A DNA stretch of 64,000 bases from Nocardia sputorum (GCF_027924405.1 NZ_AP026978.1:7367166-7431165), one strand, 5' to 3'; positions 10,426 through 19,765 are shown, counted from the first letter of the stretch. Notes: generated by a model from the sequence alone, not told the origin. Numbers and translations: made by a program.

Positions 10426-11193
10426 ATGACCTGGCTGGAGCAACTGGCCGTCTTCGGTGCGGGCATCGCGGCGGGCGGCATCAACACGATCGTCGGCTCC
10501 GGCACGCTCATCACCTTCCCCGTTCTCCTCGCGTTCGGCCTCCCGCCGGTGACGGCGAATGTGTCCAACACCATCGGCCTGGTCCCGGGCTCGATCAGCG
10601 GCGTGCACGGGTATCGCCGCGAACTCGCGGGCCAGCGCGACCGGCTGCTCCGCCTGGGCACGGCGTCGCTGCTCGGCGGCATCACCGGGGCGGTGCTGCT
10701 GCTCGTGTTGCCCGCCGGTGCGTTCAAGGCGATCGTGCCGGTGTTGATTCTCGTGGCCTTGGTGCTGGTCGTCGTGCAGCCGAGGCTGGCGAGCTGGGTC
10801 AAACGCCGCCGGGAGAACGACGGCGCCCCGGCGCCCGCGCACGGCGGACCCATCCTGTTCGCCGCGGTGTACGCCGCCGGCGTCTACGGCGGGTACTTCG
10901 GCGCCGCGCAAGGCGTGCTGCTGATCGGGTTGCTCGGCGTTTTCGTGCACGACGACATCCAGCGCCTCAATGGGGCGAAGAACGCGCTCGCCCTGATCGT
11001 GAACGCGGTGTCCGCGGTGATCTTCATCGTCGTGGCGGACGTGGACTGGCGCGCCGTCGTGCTGATCGCGCTCGGCTCGATCATCGGCGGGCAGCTCGGC
11101 GCACGGTTGGGCAGGCGGATGCCGCCCACCCTGTTGCGCGCGGTCATCGTCGTTGTCGGCCTGATCGCGGTGATCCGCTTGGTGACGTCCTAG
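10426..11193 (+). CDS. TauE/SafE-family sulfite/anion exporter
   Basis: A 255-residue membrane protein with about eight hydrophobic segments in two repeats. The family marks are GAGIAAGGINTIVGSGTLIT close to the N-terminus, then NTIGLVPGSISG, and in the second half YGGYFGAAQGVLL. Members move sulfite, organosulfonates or other small anions across the inner membrane. A GAAGGA Shine-Dalgarno precedes the ATG. It is divergent from leuA with a 240-base shared upstream region. A role in sulfur export is family knowledge only. Confidence 0.88.
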   Translation: MTWLEQLAVFGAGIAAGGINTIVGSGTLITFPVLLAFGLPPVTANVSNTIGLVPGSISGVHGYRRELAGQRDRLLRLGTASLLGGITGAVLLLVLPAGAFKAIVPVLILVALVLVVVQPRLASWVKRRRENDGAPAPAHGGPILFAAVYAAGVYGGYFGAAQGVLLIGLLGVFVHDDIQRLNGAKNALALIVNAVSAVIFIVVADVDWRAVVLIALGSIIGGQLGARLGRRMPPTLLRAVIVVVGLIAVIRLVTS

Positions 11194-11445
11194 ATAGCCG
11201 GCGAGTGGCCCTGGAGATGCGCATGAGGCGCGAGCGCTGTGGAGCCGCCGACGGCCCGGCTCGGATCCGCGGCCACGAGCGCGCCTTCCGCGCTCGGTGC
11301 GACGCCGAGTCGCGCGGGGTCTGCCCGAACCGCGGCGGGGAATCGACGGCGCGCCCGCACCGGGTGCCGGGGTAGTGCTGCGGGCGATCTCAGGGTCGGA
11401 TGTCAATCCTCAGGGTGACGACGGCGGCCCCGCGCGGGCCGCAGG

Positions 11446-13056
11446 ATGAGTGCCGTGCCCAGCTGGAAGATCGTCATCGCCGTCGCGTTGCTGCCCGTGC
11501 TGAGCGGCTGCGGCGGACCGCCGAGCCGACACGAGTCCGCGGTCGCGGAGCTGGTCGCACAGGCCGACGCCGCGCCGACACCGCGGCTGGACTGGGCCCC
11601 GTGCGCGGACCCGGGGCTGAGCCGATTCCAGTGCGCCACCGCGCAGGTCCCCGTGGACTACGCGCGCCCCGACGGGCCGACCCTCGGGCTGGCGGTGGTG
11701 CGTCAGCAGGCCACCGACGCGCAACGGAGAATCGGCACCCTCTTCTCCGCCGTCGGTGGTCCCGGCGGGTCGGGACTGCGCTGGGCGGCGGAGGGAGAAC
11801 TGCTCGGCGGCGAACTGGCACGCCGCTTCGACGTGATCACCTTCGACCAGCGCGGCGTCGGCCGCAGCGGGCAGGTGCGGTGCTTCGCGGACACCGAGCA
11901 GCAGCGCCGATTCTGGTCCGGCACGTGGCTGGCACCGGCGAATCCTGAACAGGAGCGCGCGGCCGACGCGGCGAGTCGCGAGCTCGCCGCGGGTTGCGCG
12001 GCGCACGGCGGCGCGCTGCTCGGACACCTGACCACCGTCGACGCGGCGCGCGACCTGGACCTGCTGCGCCGAGCTGTCGGCGATGCGCAGCTCACCTACG
12101 AAGGCGGTTCCTACGCGAGCTACCTGGGTCAGGTGTACGGCGCGCTGTTCGGCGACCGGGTGCGCGCGTTGCATTTGGCGTCGATGATCGACCCGGACGC
12201 GTACACCAACGACACGCGAAGCGCCGTCGCGGACACCGCGGCGGGCACCGAGGAGGTACTCGGTGAATTCCTGCGGCTGTGCGCGGACGCCGGCCCGGAG
12301 CGCTGCGCCTTCGCGGCGCGGAGCGACGCCGTCCTGGGCGCAGGCGCGGGCGAACCCGCCCGCCCCGCCGATCTCCGCGCGCGCAATGACGCTGTGCTGC
12401 AACGTCTTCGCGAGGCGCCCCTGGTGGTGGGGTCCGGGGGCCGGACGCGGACGGTCACCTACGCCGAGGTGCTGTCGTCGCATGCGCTGTTGCTGTACGA
12501 CCCCGAACGGGGCTGGCCAGCCCTGGCCCAACTGCTGGCCGAACTGGAGCGCGGACCGGCGGGCAACCCTGACGCGGTGGGTGAGATCTTCTCGGCCACC
12601 GCGCAACCGGACGACTTTCTCGACTCCTATACAGCGATCTCCTGTGCCGACAACGCCTTTCCACGCGATCCCGGTCAATGGGCCGCCATGGCAAAGGATC
12701 TCGCGGGCATCAGCCCCACTTACGGCGCGTTCTGGTTGGCGCTGCACCAACCGTGCGCCTTCTGGCCCGCACCGCCCGAGGGGTATGCGCAGCGGTACAC
12801 CGGGCCGTGGATCCTGCGGTCGGATACCCCGGCTCTGTTGATGAACAACCGATTCGACCCGGTCACCCCGCTCGGCGCCGCGCGCCGGGCGCAGCAGGAA
12901 CTGGTGAACGCCCGGCTGGTCGTCGTCGAGGACGGGTACGGGCACACCCCGCTCGGTGAATGCACCCGGAAGCTGCGCGAGCGTTATCTCGTCGACCTGC
13001 AGCTACCGGCCCCCGGGGCGACGTGCCGCCTCGACGAGCTGCCGTTCGGTCGATAG
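11446..13056 (+). CDS. Lipoprotein alpha/beta hydrolase (tripeptidyl-aminopeptidase type)
   Basis: A 536-residue exported hydrolase. The N-terminal signal ends in a lipobox LSGC at about residues 19-22, so it is probably anchored outside the membrane. The alpha/beta core has VGGPGGSG (oxyanion region), FDQRGVGRSG, and the nucleophile elbow YEGGSYASYLG. The C-terminal TAP-like part supplies the acid (NNRFDPVTPL) and the histidine (GYGHTPLGECT). This layout is that of SlpD/CaeA-like aminopeptidases that remove tripeptides or cleave esters. A 7-base-arm hairpin (11424-11442) ends four bases before the ATG and could limit translation. The 250 bases upstream hold nothing else recognised. Confidence 0.85.
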   Translation: MSAVPSWKIVIAVALLPVLSGCGGPPSRHESAVAELVAQADAAPTPRLDWAPCADPGLSRFQCATAQVPVDYARPDGPTLGLAVVRQQATDAQRRIGTLFSAVGGPGGSGLRWAAEGELLGGELARRFDVITFDQRGVGRSGQVRCFADTEQQRRFWSGTWLAPANPEQERAADAASRELAAGCAAHGGALLGHLTTVDAARDLDLLRRAVGDAQLTYEGGSYASYLGQVYGALFGDRVRALHLASMIDPDAYTNDTRSAVADTAAGTEEVLGEFLRLCADAGPERCAFAARSDAVLGAGAGEPARPADLRARNDAVLQRLREAPLVVGSGGRTRTVTYAEVLSSHALLLYDPERGWPALAQLLAELERGPAGNPDAVGEIFSATAQPDDFLDSYTAISCADNAFPRDPGQWAAMAKDLAGISPTYGAFWLALHQPCAFWPAPPEGYAQRYTGPWILRSDTPALLMNNRFDPVTPLGAARRAQQELVNARLVVVEDGYGHTPLGECTRKLRERYLVDLQLPAPGATCRLDELPFGR

Positions 13057-13132
13057 CGAAAACGGATATCTGTTCACAAATCGGGAATACCGGTAATCTG
13101 CGCACGCTAAGCCTGATGATGGAAGGTGACCG

Positions 13133-14752
13133 GTGCGTAGACGTGCCTTGTTCAAGGCGGCGGGCACGGCCGCCCTGCTCGGTGCTGCGGGGACGATGGC
13201 GGGGACGAGTGTGGCGTCCGCCGACCCGATGTGGGAGGCCCTGTTCCGCGCTTGGGTGCCGGAGATCTTCGCCCCCATTCCCGACCCGCCGGAGCATTCG
13301 CCCGCGATCGTCGTCGGCTCCGGCTTCGGCGCCGCGGTGTCCGCATTGCGCTTGGCGGAAGCCGGAATCCCCACCACCGTGCTGGAACGCGGCTCCCGCT
13401 GGCCGAACGACCCGTGGCGGGAGATCTTCACCGGCGACGACCTGCCCGACGGCCGCGGCTTCTGGCACCGCACGCATTTCACCGGCGTCACCAAGGTGCC
13501 CATGCGTTTCGCCAGTTTCGGCGGCGTGCTGGACTGCACCGAATATCCGGGCATCGACGTCTGGCGCGCGGCCGCGGTCGGCGGCGGCTCGGTGATCTTC
13601 AGCGGAACCATGATCGCCCCGCAGCGCCGCTTCTTCGATCACGTCTTCGGCGGCACCGTCGACTACGGCGAGATGGAGCGCGTCTACTACCCGCGCGTGC
13701 GGGAGATGCTGCGGTTGAGCCCGATGCCCGCGGACATCTACAACTCCTCACCGTTCGCGCACTCGCGCGCCTGGGACGATCAGGTGCGCAAAGCCGGCTA
13801 CGAGCCCCAGGCGAACGACTCGATCTTCAACTGGGACATCCTGCGCGCCGAACTCGCGGGCGCCAGCAGGGCTTCCGCCACGGCGGCCCGCAGCAATCTG
13901 GGCAACTCGAACGGCGCCAAGTTCGACCTGAACCAGAATTACCTGGCGTACGCGCAGGGCACCGGCCGGTGCGGGATCTTCCCCGGTCACCGGGTCGAGG
14001 CCATCGCGCAGGAATCCGGCGGCCGCTACGCGGTCACCGTGACGAAGCTTTCGCCGACCGGTGACGCGCTGGCCACCCGCACCCTCACCTGTGATCGGCT
14101 CTTCCTCGGCGCGGGGTCGATCGGCACCTCTGAACTGCTGGTCCGGGCGCAGGCCACCGGTGCGCTGCCGAACCTGAACGAACACGTCGGCGACGGCTGG
14201 GGCACCAACGGCGACGTGGTGCTCGCCCGCGGCGCCAGCGCGCTGGCCGGTCACGGCCAAGGCGTGCCGAGCGCGAGCCGGATCTTCCACGAGTCCGACG
14301 TGCCGCTGACCCTGGAGAGCTGGTACATCCCGGGCATCCCGTTCGAGACCGGCGCGCTCGCTTCGCTCGGCATGGTGCTCGACCCGACCCGCACCCGGTT
14401 CGGCTACGACCGGGCGACCAACCAGGTCGGGCTGACCTGGTCGGTCAAGAACCGGGATGACACGGTGGCGGCGGCCCGCGCGGTCGACCACCGGATCGCC
14501 GAACGAGCGGACGCGCTGGTCGAGTACGGCGCCCTCGGCTACGACGCGAACGCGCTGTTCACCGCGCATCCGCTGGGTGGAGCGGTGCTGGGGCGGGCGA
14601 CCGACGGCTACGGCCGGGTGCACGGTCACCCCGGCCTCTACGTGATGGACGGCGCGGCGATACCGGGCAGCACCGGAACGGTGAATCCCTCGCTGACCAT
14701 CGCCGCGCTGGCCGAACGCAATATCGAGGCGATCGTTCGCGGCGGTCGCTGA
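13133..14752 (+). CDS. Exported GMC-family oxidoreductase, cholesterol-oxidase type
   Basis: A 539-residue enzyme with a twin-arginine-like signal (MRRRALFKAAG) and cleavage near ASA-DP, so it is probably exported. The FAD motif AIVVGSGFGAAVSALRLAEA is near residue 60, followed by AVGGGSVIFSGTMI. Compared with class I cholesterol oxidases of Streptomyces and Rhodococcus, the catalytic glutamate fits E405 (PFETGAL), the histidine H479 (TAHPLGG) and the asparagine N518 (TVNPSLT). It would oxidise and isomerise a 3-beta-hydroxysterol with oxygen, releasing hydrogen peroxide. The start is a GTG preceded by GGAAGG. Sterol use fits mycolic-acid actinobacteria, but the exact substrate is inferred. 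Confidence 0.85.
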   Translation: MRRRALFKAAGTAALLGAAGTMAGTSVASADPMWEALFRAWVPEIFAPIPDPPEHSPAIVVGSGFGAAVSALRLAEAGIPTTVLERGSRWPNDPWREIFTGDDLPDGRGFWHRTHFTGVTKVPMRFASFGGVLDCTEYPGIDVWRAAAVGGGSVIFSGTMIAPQRRFFDHVFGGTVDYGEMERVYYPRVREMLRLSPMPADIYNSSPFAHSRAWDDQVRKAGYEPQANDSIFNWDILRAELAGASRASATAARSNLGNSNGAKFDLNQNYLAYAQGTGRCGIFPGHRVEAIAQESGGRYAVTVTKLSPTGDALATRTLTCDRLFLGAGSIGTSELLVRAQATGALPNLNEHVGDGWGTNGDVVLARGASALAGHGQGVPSASRIFHESDVPLTLESWYIPGIPFETGALASLGMVLDPTRTRFGYDRATNQVGLTWSVKNRDDTVAAARAVDHRIAERADALVEYGALGYDANALFTAHPLGGAVLGRATDGYGRVHGHPGLYVMDGAAIPGSTGTVNPSLTIAALAERNIEAIVRGGR

Positions 14753-14763
14753 GCACGCCCGCG

Positions 14764-14788
14764 CCGGACGGAGCGTTCGTCCGTCCGG
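14764..14788 (+). terminator. Hairpin after the GMC oxidoreductase
   Basis: Perfect 8-base arms CCGGACGG (14764-14771) and CCGTCCGG (14781-14788) with a 9-base loop, 11 bases past the stop codon. Confidence 0.5.
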
Positions 14789-14876
14789 TGCGGTTCCGGG
14801 GGTATCGCCAACTGTGCCGAGCGTGCTTTCCGCGTACTAATGTCGGCGGCACCGTTCGGCGTCGAAGGGATCCGCA

Positions 14877-15752
14877 GTGTCCGCTCCCACTCCCCACTCG
14901 GGCATCGAGAATTCCGCCGTCGAGCGCTACGGTCTGCGGGAAACGCCGGAGCAGCAGGATTATCCGCGCAAGCCGCCGATGCTGTGGACCGATTTCGTGA
15001 TGCTGGCGCTGGCCGTCGTCTCTGTTGCGCTGGTCGCGTGGATCACCTTCTTCCCGGTGTCCGGGCACACCTATCACGTGGTCGTGGTCGTCGACTGGAC
15101 GTTGTGCGGAGTGTTCGCGGTCGAGTTCCTGTGGCGCTGGCGCCGCGCGGGCTGGCCGTGGACGTTCCCGTTCGTCTACTGGTACGAGGTCCTCGGCATG
15201 ATCCCGGTGACCAGCCCGTTCTTCCGCGGTTTCCGGTTACTGCGGATCGTGGTGATCGGCGTCCGGCTCGCACGGGTGGCCGATCGCGTATTCGGCGACC
15301 GGGTGACGGCCGCGGTGGTGAACCGGTTCGTGGCGACCATCGTGGACACCATCCGCCGCCCGATGACCATCGCGGTGATGGACGAGGTGGCGGAGGTGCT
15401 GCGCACCGGGCACTACACCCGCAACATCGCGGCCGCCCTGGAGGAGAACCGCGCCGAGCTGGACGAGATGATCCTGGAGCTGATCAAGAAGGACCCGCAG
15501 GCGGGCCGGGTGCGCTACATCCCGTTCCACGACGAGATCATCCGGCTGATCGCCGACACCACGTTCCGCATCGTGTTCCAGGTGCTGGAGGATCCGCGCA
15601 CCGACGAGCTCGTCGCCGACGTGCTGCGGGAGAACATCGATCAGATCCGCGACGCGGTCCGCGACGGCGTCCGGGTGCCGCCGTCGGCGTACGGGCCCAC
15701 CGCCGACGAGGACTGCGTGCGGCATCGCATCACTCGGGAACCGCGTGCCTGA
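14877..15752 (+). CDS. Voltage-sensor-like membrane protein (ion transporter family)
   Basis: A 291-residue protein. It has four hydrophobic segments between about residues 40 and 135: FVMLALAVVSVALVAWITFF, a second ending in FAVEFLWRWRRAG, a third at FPFVYWYEVLGMIPV and an arginine-rich fourth (FRLLRIVVIGVRLARVADRV). This looks like an S1-S4 voltage-sensing domain of the ion-channel superfamily. No pore loop or selectivity filter follows; instead there is a soluble, charged helical C-terminal part. It could be a proton-channel-like or purely sensory protein. The GTG start follows GAAGGGA. Its last 23 bases overlap the 3' end of the convergent LtrA gene. Confidence 0.7.
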   Translation: MSAPTPHSGIENSAVERYGLRETPEQQDYPRKPPMLWTDFVMLALAVVSVALVAWITFFPVSGHTYHVVVVVDWTLCGVFAVEFLWRWRRAGWPWTFPFVYWYEVLGMIPVTSPFFRGFRLLRIVVIGVRLARVADRVFGDRVTAAVVNRFVATIVDTIRRPMTIAVMDEVAEVLRTGHYTRNIAAALEENRAELDEMILELIKKDPQAGRVRYIPFHDEIIRLIADTTFRIVFQVLEDPRTDELVADVLRENIDQIRDAVRDGVRVPPSAYGPTADEDCVRHRITREPRA

Positions 15753-16941
15753 TGGCCTCCCGCGGCTGCGCCAAACGCACGGTCTCCCAAGCGATCAGCG
15801 CGATCAAGACGCCGCACAGCAGGGCCAGCGAGGCGAGTGCGGGCAGGGCGCAGGCCACCGGGATCAGCGCCAGCAGCACCGCCACGGCGACCACGCGGGG
15901 CACCGTGACGGTGCGCGTGGCGTAGTGCTTGAACCCCACCAGGGCGATCAGGTACAGCACGACGCCGCCGTAGAGGGCGTAGAGCGGAATCCCGTACAAC
16001 GCGTCCTTCAGGGTGTGGTGGGAGGAGTCCCCGACGTAGTAGAGCACCTTCTTCAGCCCCAGCGACAGCGCGATGATCCCGACGATCATCGGGAAATGCC
16101 AGAACGTGTAGCAAGCCTGCGCGATCTTGATCTGCCGCTTGCCCTCGGCGTGGACGAGTTCGTGCTCCACCGCCAGGGCGGCGACGTCGAAATACGCCCA
16201 CCACAGCAGGCCGGAAATGGCGAGGCCGAGCAGCGAGCCGAGCGCGATCGGCCAGGAGATCGGCAGGCCGGCCACCCCGATCCCGATCGAGACGATCGAC
16301 TCACCGAGCGCGACGATGATGATCAGCCCGTATCGCTCGACGAAATGGGTGGCCGAGTTCAATCGCCAATCCGTGCCCGCGAACAGCGTCCAGAGATAGT
16401 CGCCCGCGATCGCCGCGATCCACAGCGCGATCTGCACCCGACCGGTGGTCAGCGCGGCGACCACCAGCAGCGAGGTGCCGAGGGTGATCGAACCGAGCGC
16501 CCAGCGCAGCAGCTGGCCGCGCAATTGCGGATCCTCGGAACTGGCCAGCCAGAACATCCCCAGGTGCACCAATCGCACGATCAGGTAGGCGATGGCGAAC
16601 ACCAGCGGGCCGAACCATCCGCCCGGTCCGTCCTCGAATGCCTCCGGGATGGTCAGCGCGGCGAGGAAAGCGCCGCCCATGGCGGCGAACATCCCCACCC
16701 GCGCGATGCCTTCGTCGGCGCGGACCACGTTGCCCAGCCACGAATAGGCGATCCACAACCACCACATCACCGCGAGCACCAGCAGCGCGCGCAGCATGTT
16801 CTTGGCGCTGGTTTCCCCCGCGGCCAAGCCGGCGACCATGGTGAACGCGAAGACGAGCACCAGGTCGAAGAACAGCTCGAGCTGGGTCACCGACGCGCCC
16901 TCGGCCATCGGCTGGAACCGCACCCGTTTGGAACCGATCAT
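15730..16941 (-). CDS. Low temperature requirement protein A (LtrA) family membrane protein
   Basis: A 403-residue protein with ten or more predicted membrane segments. The family signatures are TQLELFFDLVLVFAFTMVAG at about residue 20, WWLWIAYSWLGN and, near the middle, HFVERYGLIIIVALGESIV. LtrA proteins were first linked to growth of Listeria in the cold, but the biochemical activity is unknown. The ATG at 16939-16941 gives the usual N-terminus. Its 3' end overlaps the convergent voltage-sensor-like gene by 23 bases. Confidence 0.88.
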   Translation of the reverse strand: MIGSKRVRFQPMAEGASVTQLELFFDLVLVFAFTMVAGLAAGETSAKNMLRALLVLAVMWWLWIAYSWLGNVVRADEGIARVGMFAAMGGAFLAALTIPEAFEDGPGGWFGPLVFAIAYLIVRLVHLGMFWLASSEDPQLRGQLLRWALGSITLGTSLLVVAALTTGRVQIALWIAAIAGDYLWTLFAGTDWRLNSATHFVERYGLIIIVALGESIVSIGIGVAGLPISWPIALGSLLGLAISGLLWWAYFDVAALAVEHELVHAEGKRQIKIAQACYTFWHFPMIVGIIALSLGLKKVLYYVGDSSHHTLKDALYGIPLYALYGGVVLYLIALVGFKHYATRTVTVPRVVAVAVLLALIPVACALPALASLALLCGVLIALIAWETVRLAQPREAIRHAVPE

Positions 16942-17026
16942 GCGCCCATCGTCGCACCCCGATCGATACCGCGCCGGTTCGCTGCTTCGCCCGGCGGCCG
17001 ATTTCGCGCAGAGCGCAGCCGTCCGG

Positions 17027-17485
17027 CTATACGGGTTGATAGGTCTCCGTTTCGGGGAACCGCTCGGCGAAATCTATGAAGCACTCCACGACCACCTCGT
17101 TGGCCTTGCGGAAAGTGCGTTTGAGCAGAAATCCGGGAACCGGGAGGGGCAGATAGAGCTCGACGTGGTACCAGACGTGCGTGCCGTCGACGCTGTCGGA
17201 CACCTCGAAGAACCCGCCGCCCCGCACGCCCCTGGTGCTGTCGGCGACGGTCCAGGAAGATCGGTCGTCGGTCCAATCGTATTCCAGCACTTGCAAATCC
17301 GAACTGCCGAGCAGCTCCGCCTTGAGGAACACCCGTCGCGGCCTGCGCCGTGCGTCGCGAGTCGCGACCCGGACGTCGCTGTAGGAGGACGACCATTCCG
17401 GAAGCGATTCGACGTCCGTCAGAGCGTCCATGACCTGATCGGGATCGGTATCGACGAAGAATCGGATATCCGTTTTGGTGCGCAT
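17027..17485 (-). CDS. SRPBCC (START-like) family protein
   Basis: A 152-residue protein with the START/polyketide-cyclase-like layout: MRTKTDIRFFVDTDPDQVMD leading into a helix (DALTDVESLPEWSSSYSDV), beta strands with YDWTDDRSSWTV and a long final helix (LLKRTFRKANEVVVECFIDF). Such proteins bind hydrophobic ligands or lipids in a central cavity. The ATG at 17483-17485 is preceded by GGAGG, so it is preferred over the longer in-frame start at 17572. Ligand unknown. Confidence 0.75.
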   Translation of the reverse strand: MRTKTDIRFFVDTDPDQVMDALTDVESLPEWSSSYSDVRVATRDARRRPRRVFLKAELLGSSDLQVLEYDWTDDRSSWTVADSTRGVRGGGFFEVSDSVDGTHVWYHVELYLPLPVPGFLLKRTFRKANEVVVECFIDFAERFPETETYQPV

Positions 17486-17737
17486 GGCATACCTCCGACC
17501 CCCGGATGGACAAGTCGGCCGATTGTCTCCGCGTTTTGTCCGATTCGTCAACCTGACTGTGCCAGACCACATCTCGGTTACCCGGGCAACGTGCCGTTAT
17601 CTGCTCGAGATCGGCGATCGGCAACCGCGGGAACAACTTCCGTCCGGAAGGATGGGCTCGGCCGCGGTCCGCGCGCCTACCATCGGATCCGAATGGGCGC
17701 CGGTATCCGGCGCCGTCGGTACGGGCGGGAGGATGTC

Positions 17738-18085
17738 ATGAAATACGCTGAACTGCTGGCGCAGGCGCGGGACGCGATCACGGTGCGCCGGGTGTACGGC
17801 GACCCGTACGAATCCGGGGGAGCGATAGTCATTCCCGCCGCCTCGGTCGGGGGCGGCGGTGGCGGAGGTGGTGGTGCCGGGAACGGCGCCGACGGGGAGG
17901 GCTCCGGTGAAGGCGTGGCGTTCGGCGTAGGCGCCAAGCCGGTCGGCGCTTACGTGCTTCGCGACGGTCGGCTGACCTGGCACCCGGCCGTGGACGTCAA
18001 CGCGATCATCGAGACGGCGGGCAAGGTGCTGATCGCGGGAATCCTGGCCTTCGCGCTGACCCGCTGCATCGAGCGACGCGCCTGA
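17738..18085 (+). CDS. GerW/YtfJ-family protein
   Basis: A 115-residue protein of the family first known from Bacillus sporulation (YtfJ/GerW) but widespread in non-sporulating actinobacteria. Family features are AITVRRVYGDPYESGGAIVI, PAASVGGGGGGGGGAG and the end of the core, VGAYVLRDGRLTWHPAVDVN. The C-terminus has one membrane-anchor-like segment (VLIAGILAFALTRC). The ATG at 17738 is preceded by GGGAGG. A longer open frame reaches upstream but has no family resemblance. Function in this organism is unknown. Confidence 0.8.
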   Translation: MKYAELLAQARDAITVRRVYGDPYESGGAIVIPAASVGGGGGGGGGAGNGADGEGSGEGVAFGVGAKPVGAYVLRDGRLTWHPAVDVNAIIETAGKVLIAGILAFALTRCIERRA

Positions 18086-18116
18086 CCGGCGCGGTGGACG
18101 GAGTTCTTCATTTGCG

Positions 18117-18165
18117 CGCGCCGGGCCGAGCGGAGGCGAGGCCGTCCAGCGCCCGGCCCGGCGCG
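18117..18165. terminator. Bidirectional terminator-like hairpin
   Basis: Perfect 11-base arms CGCGCCGGGCC (18117-18127) and GGCCCGGCGCG (18155-18165) between the convergent GerW-like and DUF1918 genes; the 27-base loop is itself GC-rich. Confidence 0.5.
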
Positions 18166-18169
18166 ACGT

Positions 18170-18361
18170 TCATTCCGACGTAGCGGGCTCGACGATCGCG
18201 TCGGGCCCTGGATACACCAGCGACTCGTGACCGTCGGAGAAGCGCACCACGTAGGGCGGCGTCCCGTCCGGTCCGCGGACCTCGATGATCTCGGCCAGGT
18301 GATCCACTTCTCCCACCACGTGTCCGTGCACGCAGAGTCGATCTCCTACATGTGCGATCAT
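18170..18361 (-). CDS. DUF1918 domain protein
   Basis: A 63-residue protein, almost entirely one small beta-barrel-like domain: GDRLCVHGHVVGEVDHLAEI then VRGPDGTPPYVVRFSDGHESLVYPGPDA. This is the pattern of the DUF1918 family common in actinobacteria, often near stress genes. It is convergent with the GerW-like gene across a hairpin. Function is unknown. Confidence 0.85.
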   Translation of the reverse strand: MIAHVGDRLCVHGHVVGEVDHLAEIIEVRGPDGTPPYVVRFSDGHESLVYPGPDAIVEPATSE

Positions 18362-18566
18362 CGCCCCATTATCGAACGTCAGTGGTGCGCGTCACAACCG
18401 CTTCGGAACGTGTGCGGCATCCGTGTCGCCCATCCGCGCTGGTCGGGCTCCCGCTCCGGCATCGGCACGATCCTGTTGCCGTTCCGATTCGCGCGCGCCT
18501 TGACACCACTCCGAATGTAGTACTACGTTCAAACCGCTACAGTTGGAGTGAATTGATTGGGGCGGT

Positions 18567-19142
18567 ATGCGGAAGCTTGTCTATTTCGTCGGCGTTTCCC
18601 TCGACGGCTATATCGCCGGGCCGAATGGGGAGATCGACTTCTATCCCGTGGCCGAGGACATGGCGGATTGGCTGCGCTCGGAGTACCCCGAGACGCTGCC
18701 CACGCACGCACGGCCGCACTTCGGCCTCGCTGTGGACGCGCCCAATCAGAAGTTCGACACGCTGATCATGGGCCGCGGCACCTACGAACCGGCCCTGGCC
18801 ATCGGTGTGACCAGCCCGTACGCCCACATGAAGCAGTACGTGGCATCCCGCACGCTCGGTCATATCGATGACCCCACGGTCGAATTGGTCGAACACGATC
18901 CGGTGGAACTGGTTCGCGAACTGAAGCGGCGGGACGGCTTGGACATCTGGCTCGCGGGCGGCGGCAAGTTCGCGGCCGCGCTGCTGGAGGAGATCGATGA
19001 ACTCGTGATCAAGAGCTATCCGGTCGTCGCGGGGGCCGGGGTGGCGAGCTTCACGGGTGACTTCCGCCCGACGTTGTTCCAGCCGACCGAGCGCCTGGCC
19101 TTCGGCAACGGCGTACAGGTCAGCTGGTTCACCCGGGCCTGA
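18567..19142 (+). CDS. Dihydrofolate reductase-family protein (RibD C-terminal type)
   Basis: A 191-residue protein with the RibD/DHFR-like fold: an N-terminal strand RKLVYFVGVSLDGYIAGPNG, DTLIMGRGTYEP near the middle, the conserved GLDIWLAGGGKFAAALLEE nucleotide-binding stretch and SYPVVAGAGVASF near the C-terminus. Members use NADPH to reduce small substrates; this group is not the folate enzyme itself. The ATG is at 18567. The 200 bases upstream are less GC-rich and probably hold its promoter. Confidence 0.85.
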   Translation: MRKLVYFVGVSLDGYIAGPNGEIDFYPVAEDMADWLRSEYPETLPTHARPHFGLAVDAPNQKFDTLIMGRGTYEPALAIGVTSPYAHMKQYVASRTLGHIDDPTVELVEHDPVELVRELKRRDGLDIWLAGGGKFAAALLEEIDELVIKSYPVVAGAGVASFTGDFRPTLFQPTERLAFGNGVQVSWFTRA

Positions 19143-19188
19143 CCGGCACGGCCGGTCTTCGGGGAAGGTCACCCCGGCACGGCCCGGC

Positions 19189-19602
19189 TCAGCCCGCGTC
19201 GGTGAGGAAGGACAGCCGCACCTGGCGGTCCGGGTTGTCGACATTGAGATCGACCAGCGCGATCGACTGCCAGGTGCCCAGGGCGAGCTCCCCGCCGAGC
19301 ACCGGGACGGTCGCGTACGGCGCGATCAGGGCGGGCATGACGTGCGAGCGCCCGTGCCCGCGCGAGCCGTGCGCGTGCCGCCACCGGTCGTCGGCGGGGA
19401 GCAGATCGCGCAGCGCGGCCAGCAGATCGTCGTCGCTGCGCGCGCCGAGTTCCATGATCGCGATGCCCGCGGTGGCGTGCGGCACGAAGACGTGCAGCAG
19501 CCCGTCGCCGCCCGCCGAGCGCACGAAGGCCGCGCACTGCGGCGTGATGTCCTGTACCACCTCGGTGTGGCCGGTCCGCACCTCGAGCAGCGTGCTCTTC
19601 AT
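19189..19602 (-). CDS. YjbQ-family protein (secondary thiamine-phosphate synthase type)
   Basis: A 137-residue protein of the UPF0047/YjbQ family: GDGLLHVFVPHATAGIAIME, then WRHAHGSRGHGRSHVMPAL and GTWQSIALVDLN, with the conserved histidines that bind a metal. YjbQ proteins show weak thiamine-phosphate synthase activity, but their main role is unsettled. The ATG at 19600-19602 gives the usual N-terminus MKSTLLEV; start sites six residues and further upstream are also open. It is divergent from lysC with a 160-base intergenic region. Confidence 0.85.
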   Translation of the reverse strand: MKSTLLEVRTGHTEVVQDITPQCAAFVRSAGGDGLLHVFVPHATAGIAIMELGARSDDDLLAALRDLLPADDRWRHAHGSRGHGRSHVMPALIAPYATVPVLGGELALGTWQSIALVDLNVDNPDRQVRLSFLTDAG

Positions 19603-19765
19603 CCGCACATCGTCCCTCATGCGCGCGGGGCCGCGCCGGGTGATCGGGATGTGATGCTGTTGTGGGTTTTTCCACAAGCCGGGTAGGTAGCGGCAAAACC
19701 GCTGGCCCCGGCCGGTACCCTGAATGACTGTTACCAGTTTGTTGTCGATCTTGGAGGACCCTGTC

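Noticed and set aside
17738..18085. GerW/YtfJ gene as evidence of sporulation
   Set aside because: The family is widespread in non-sporulating actinobacteria and no other sporulation gene is nearby.
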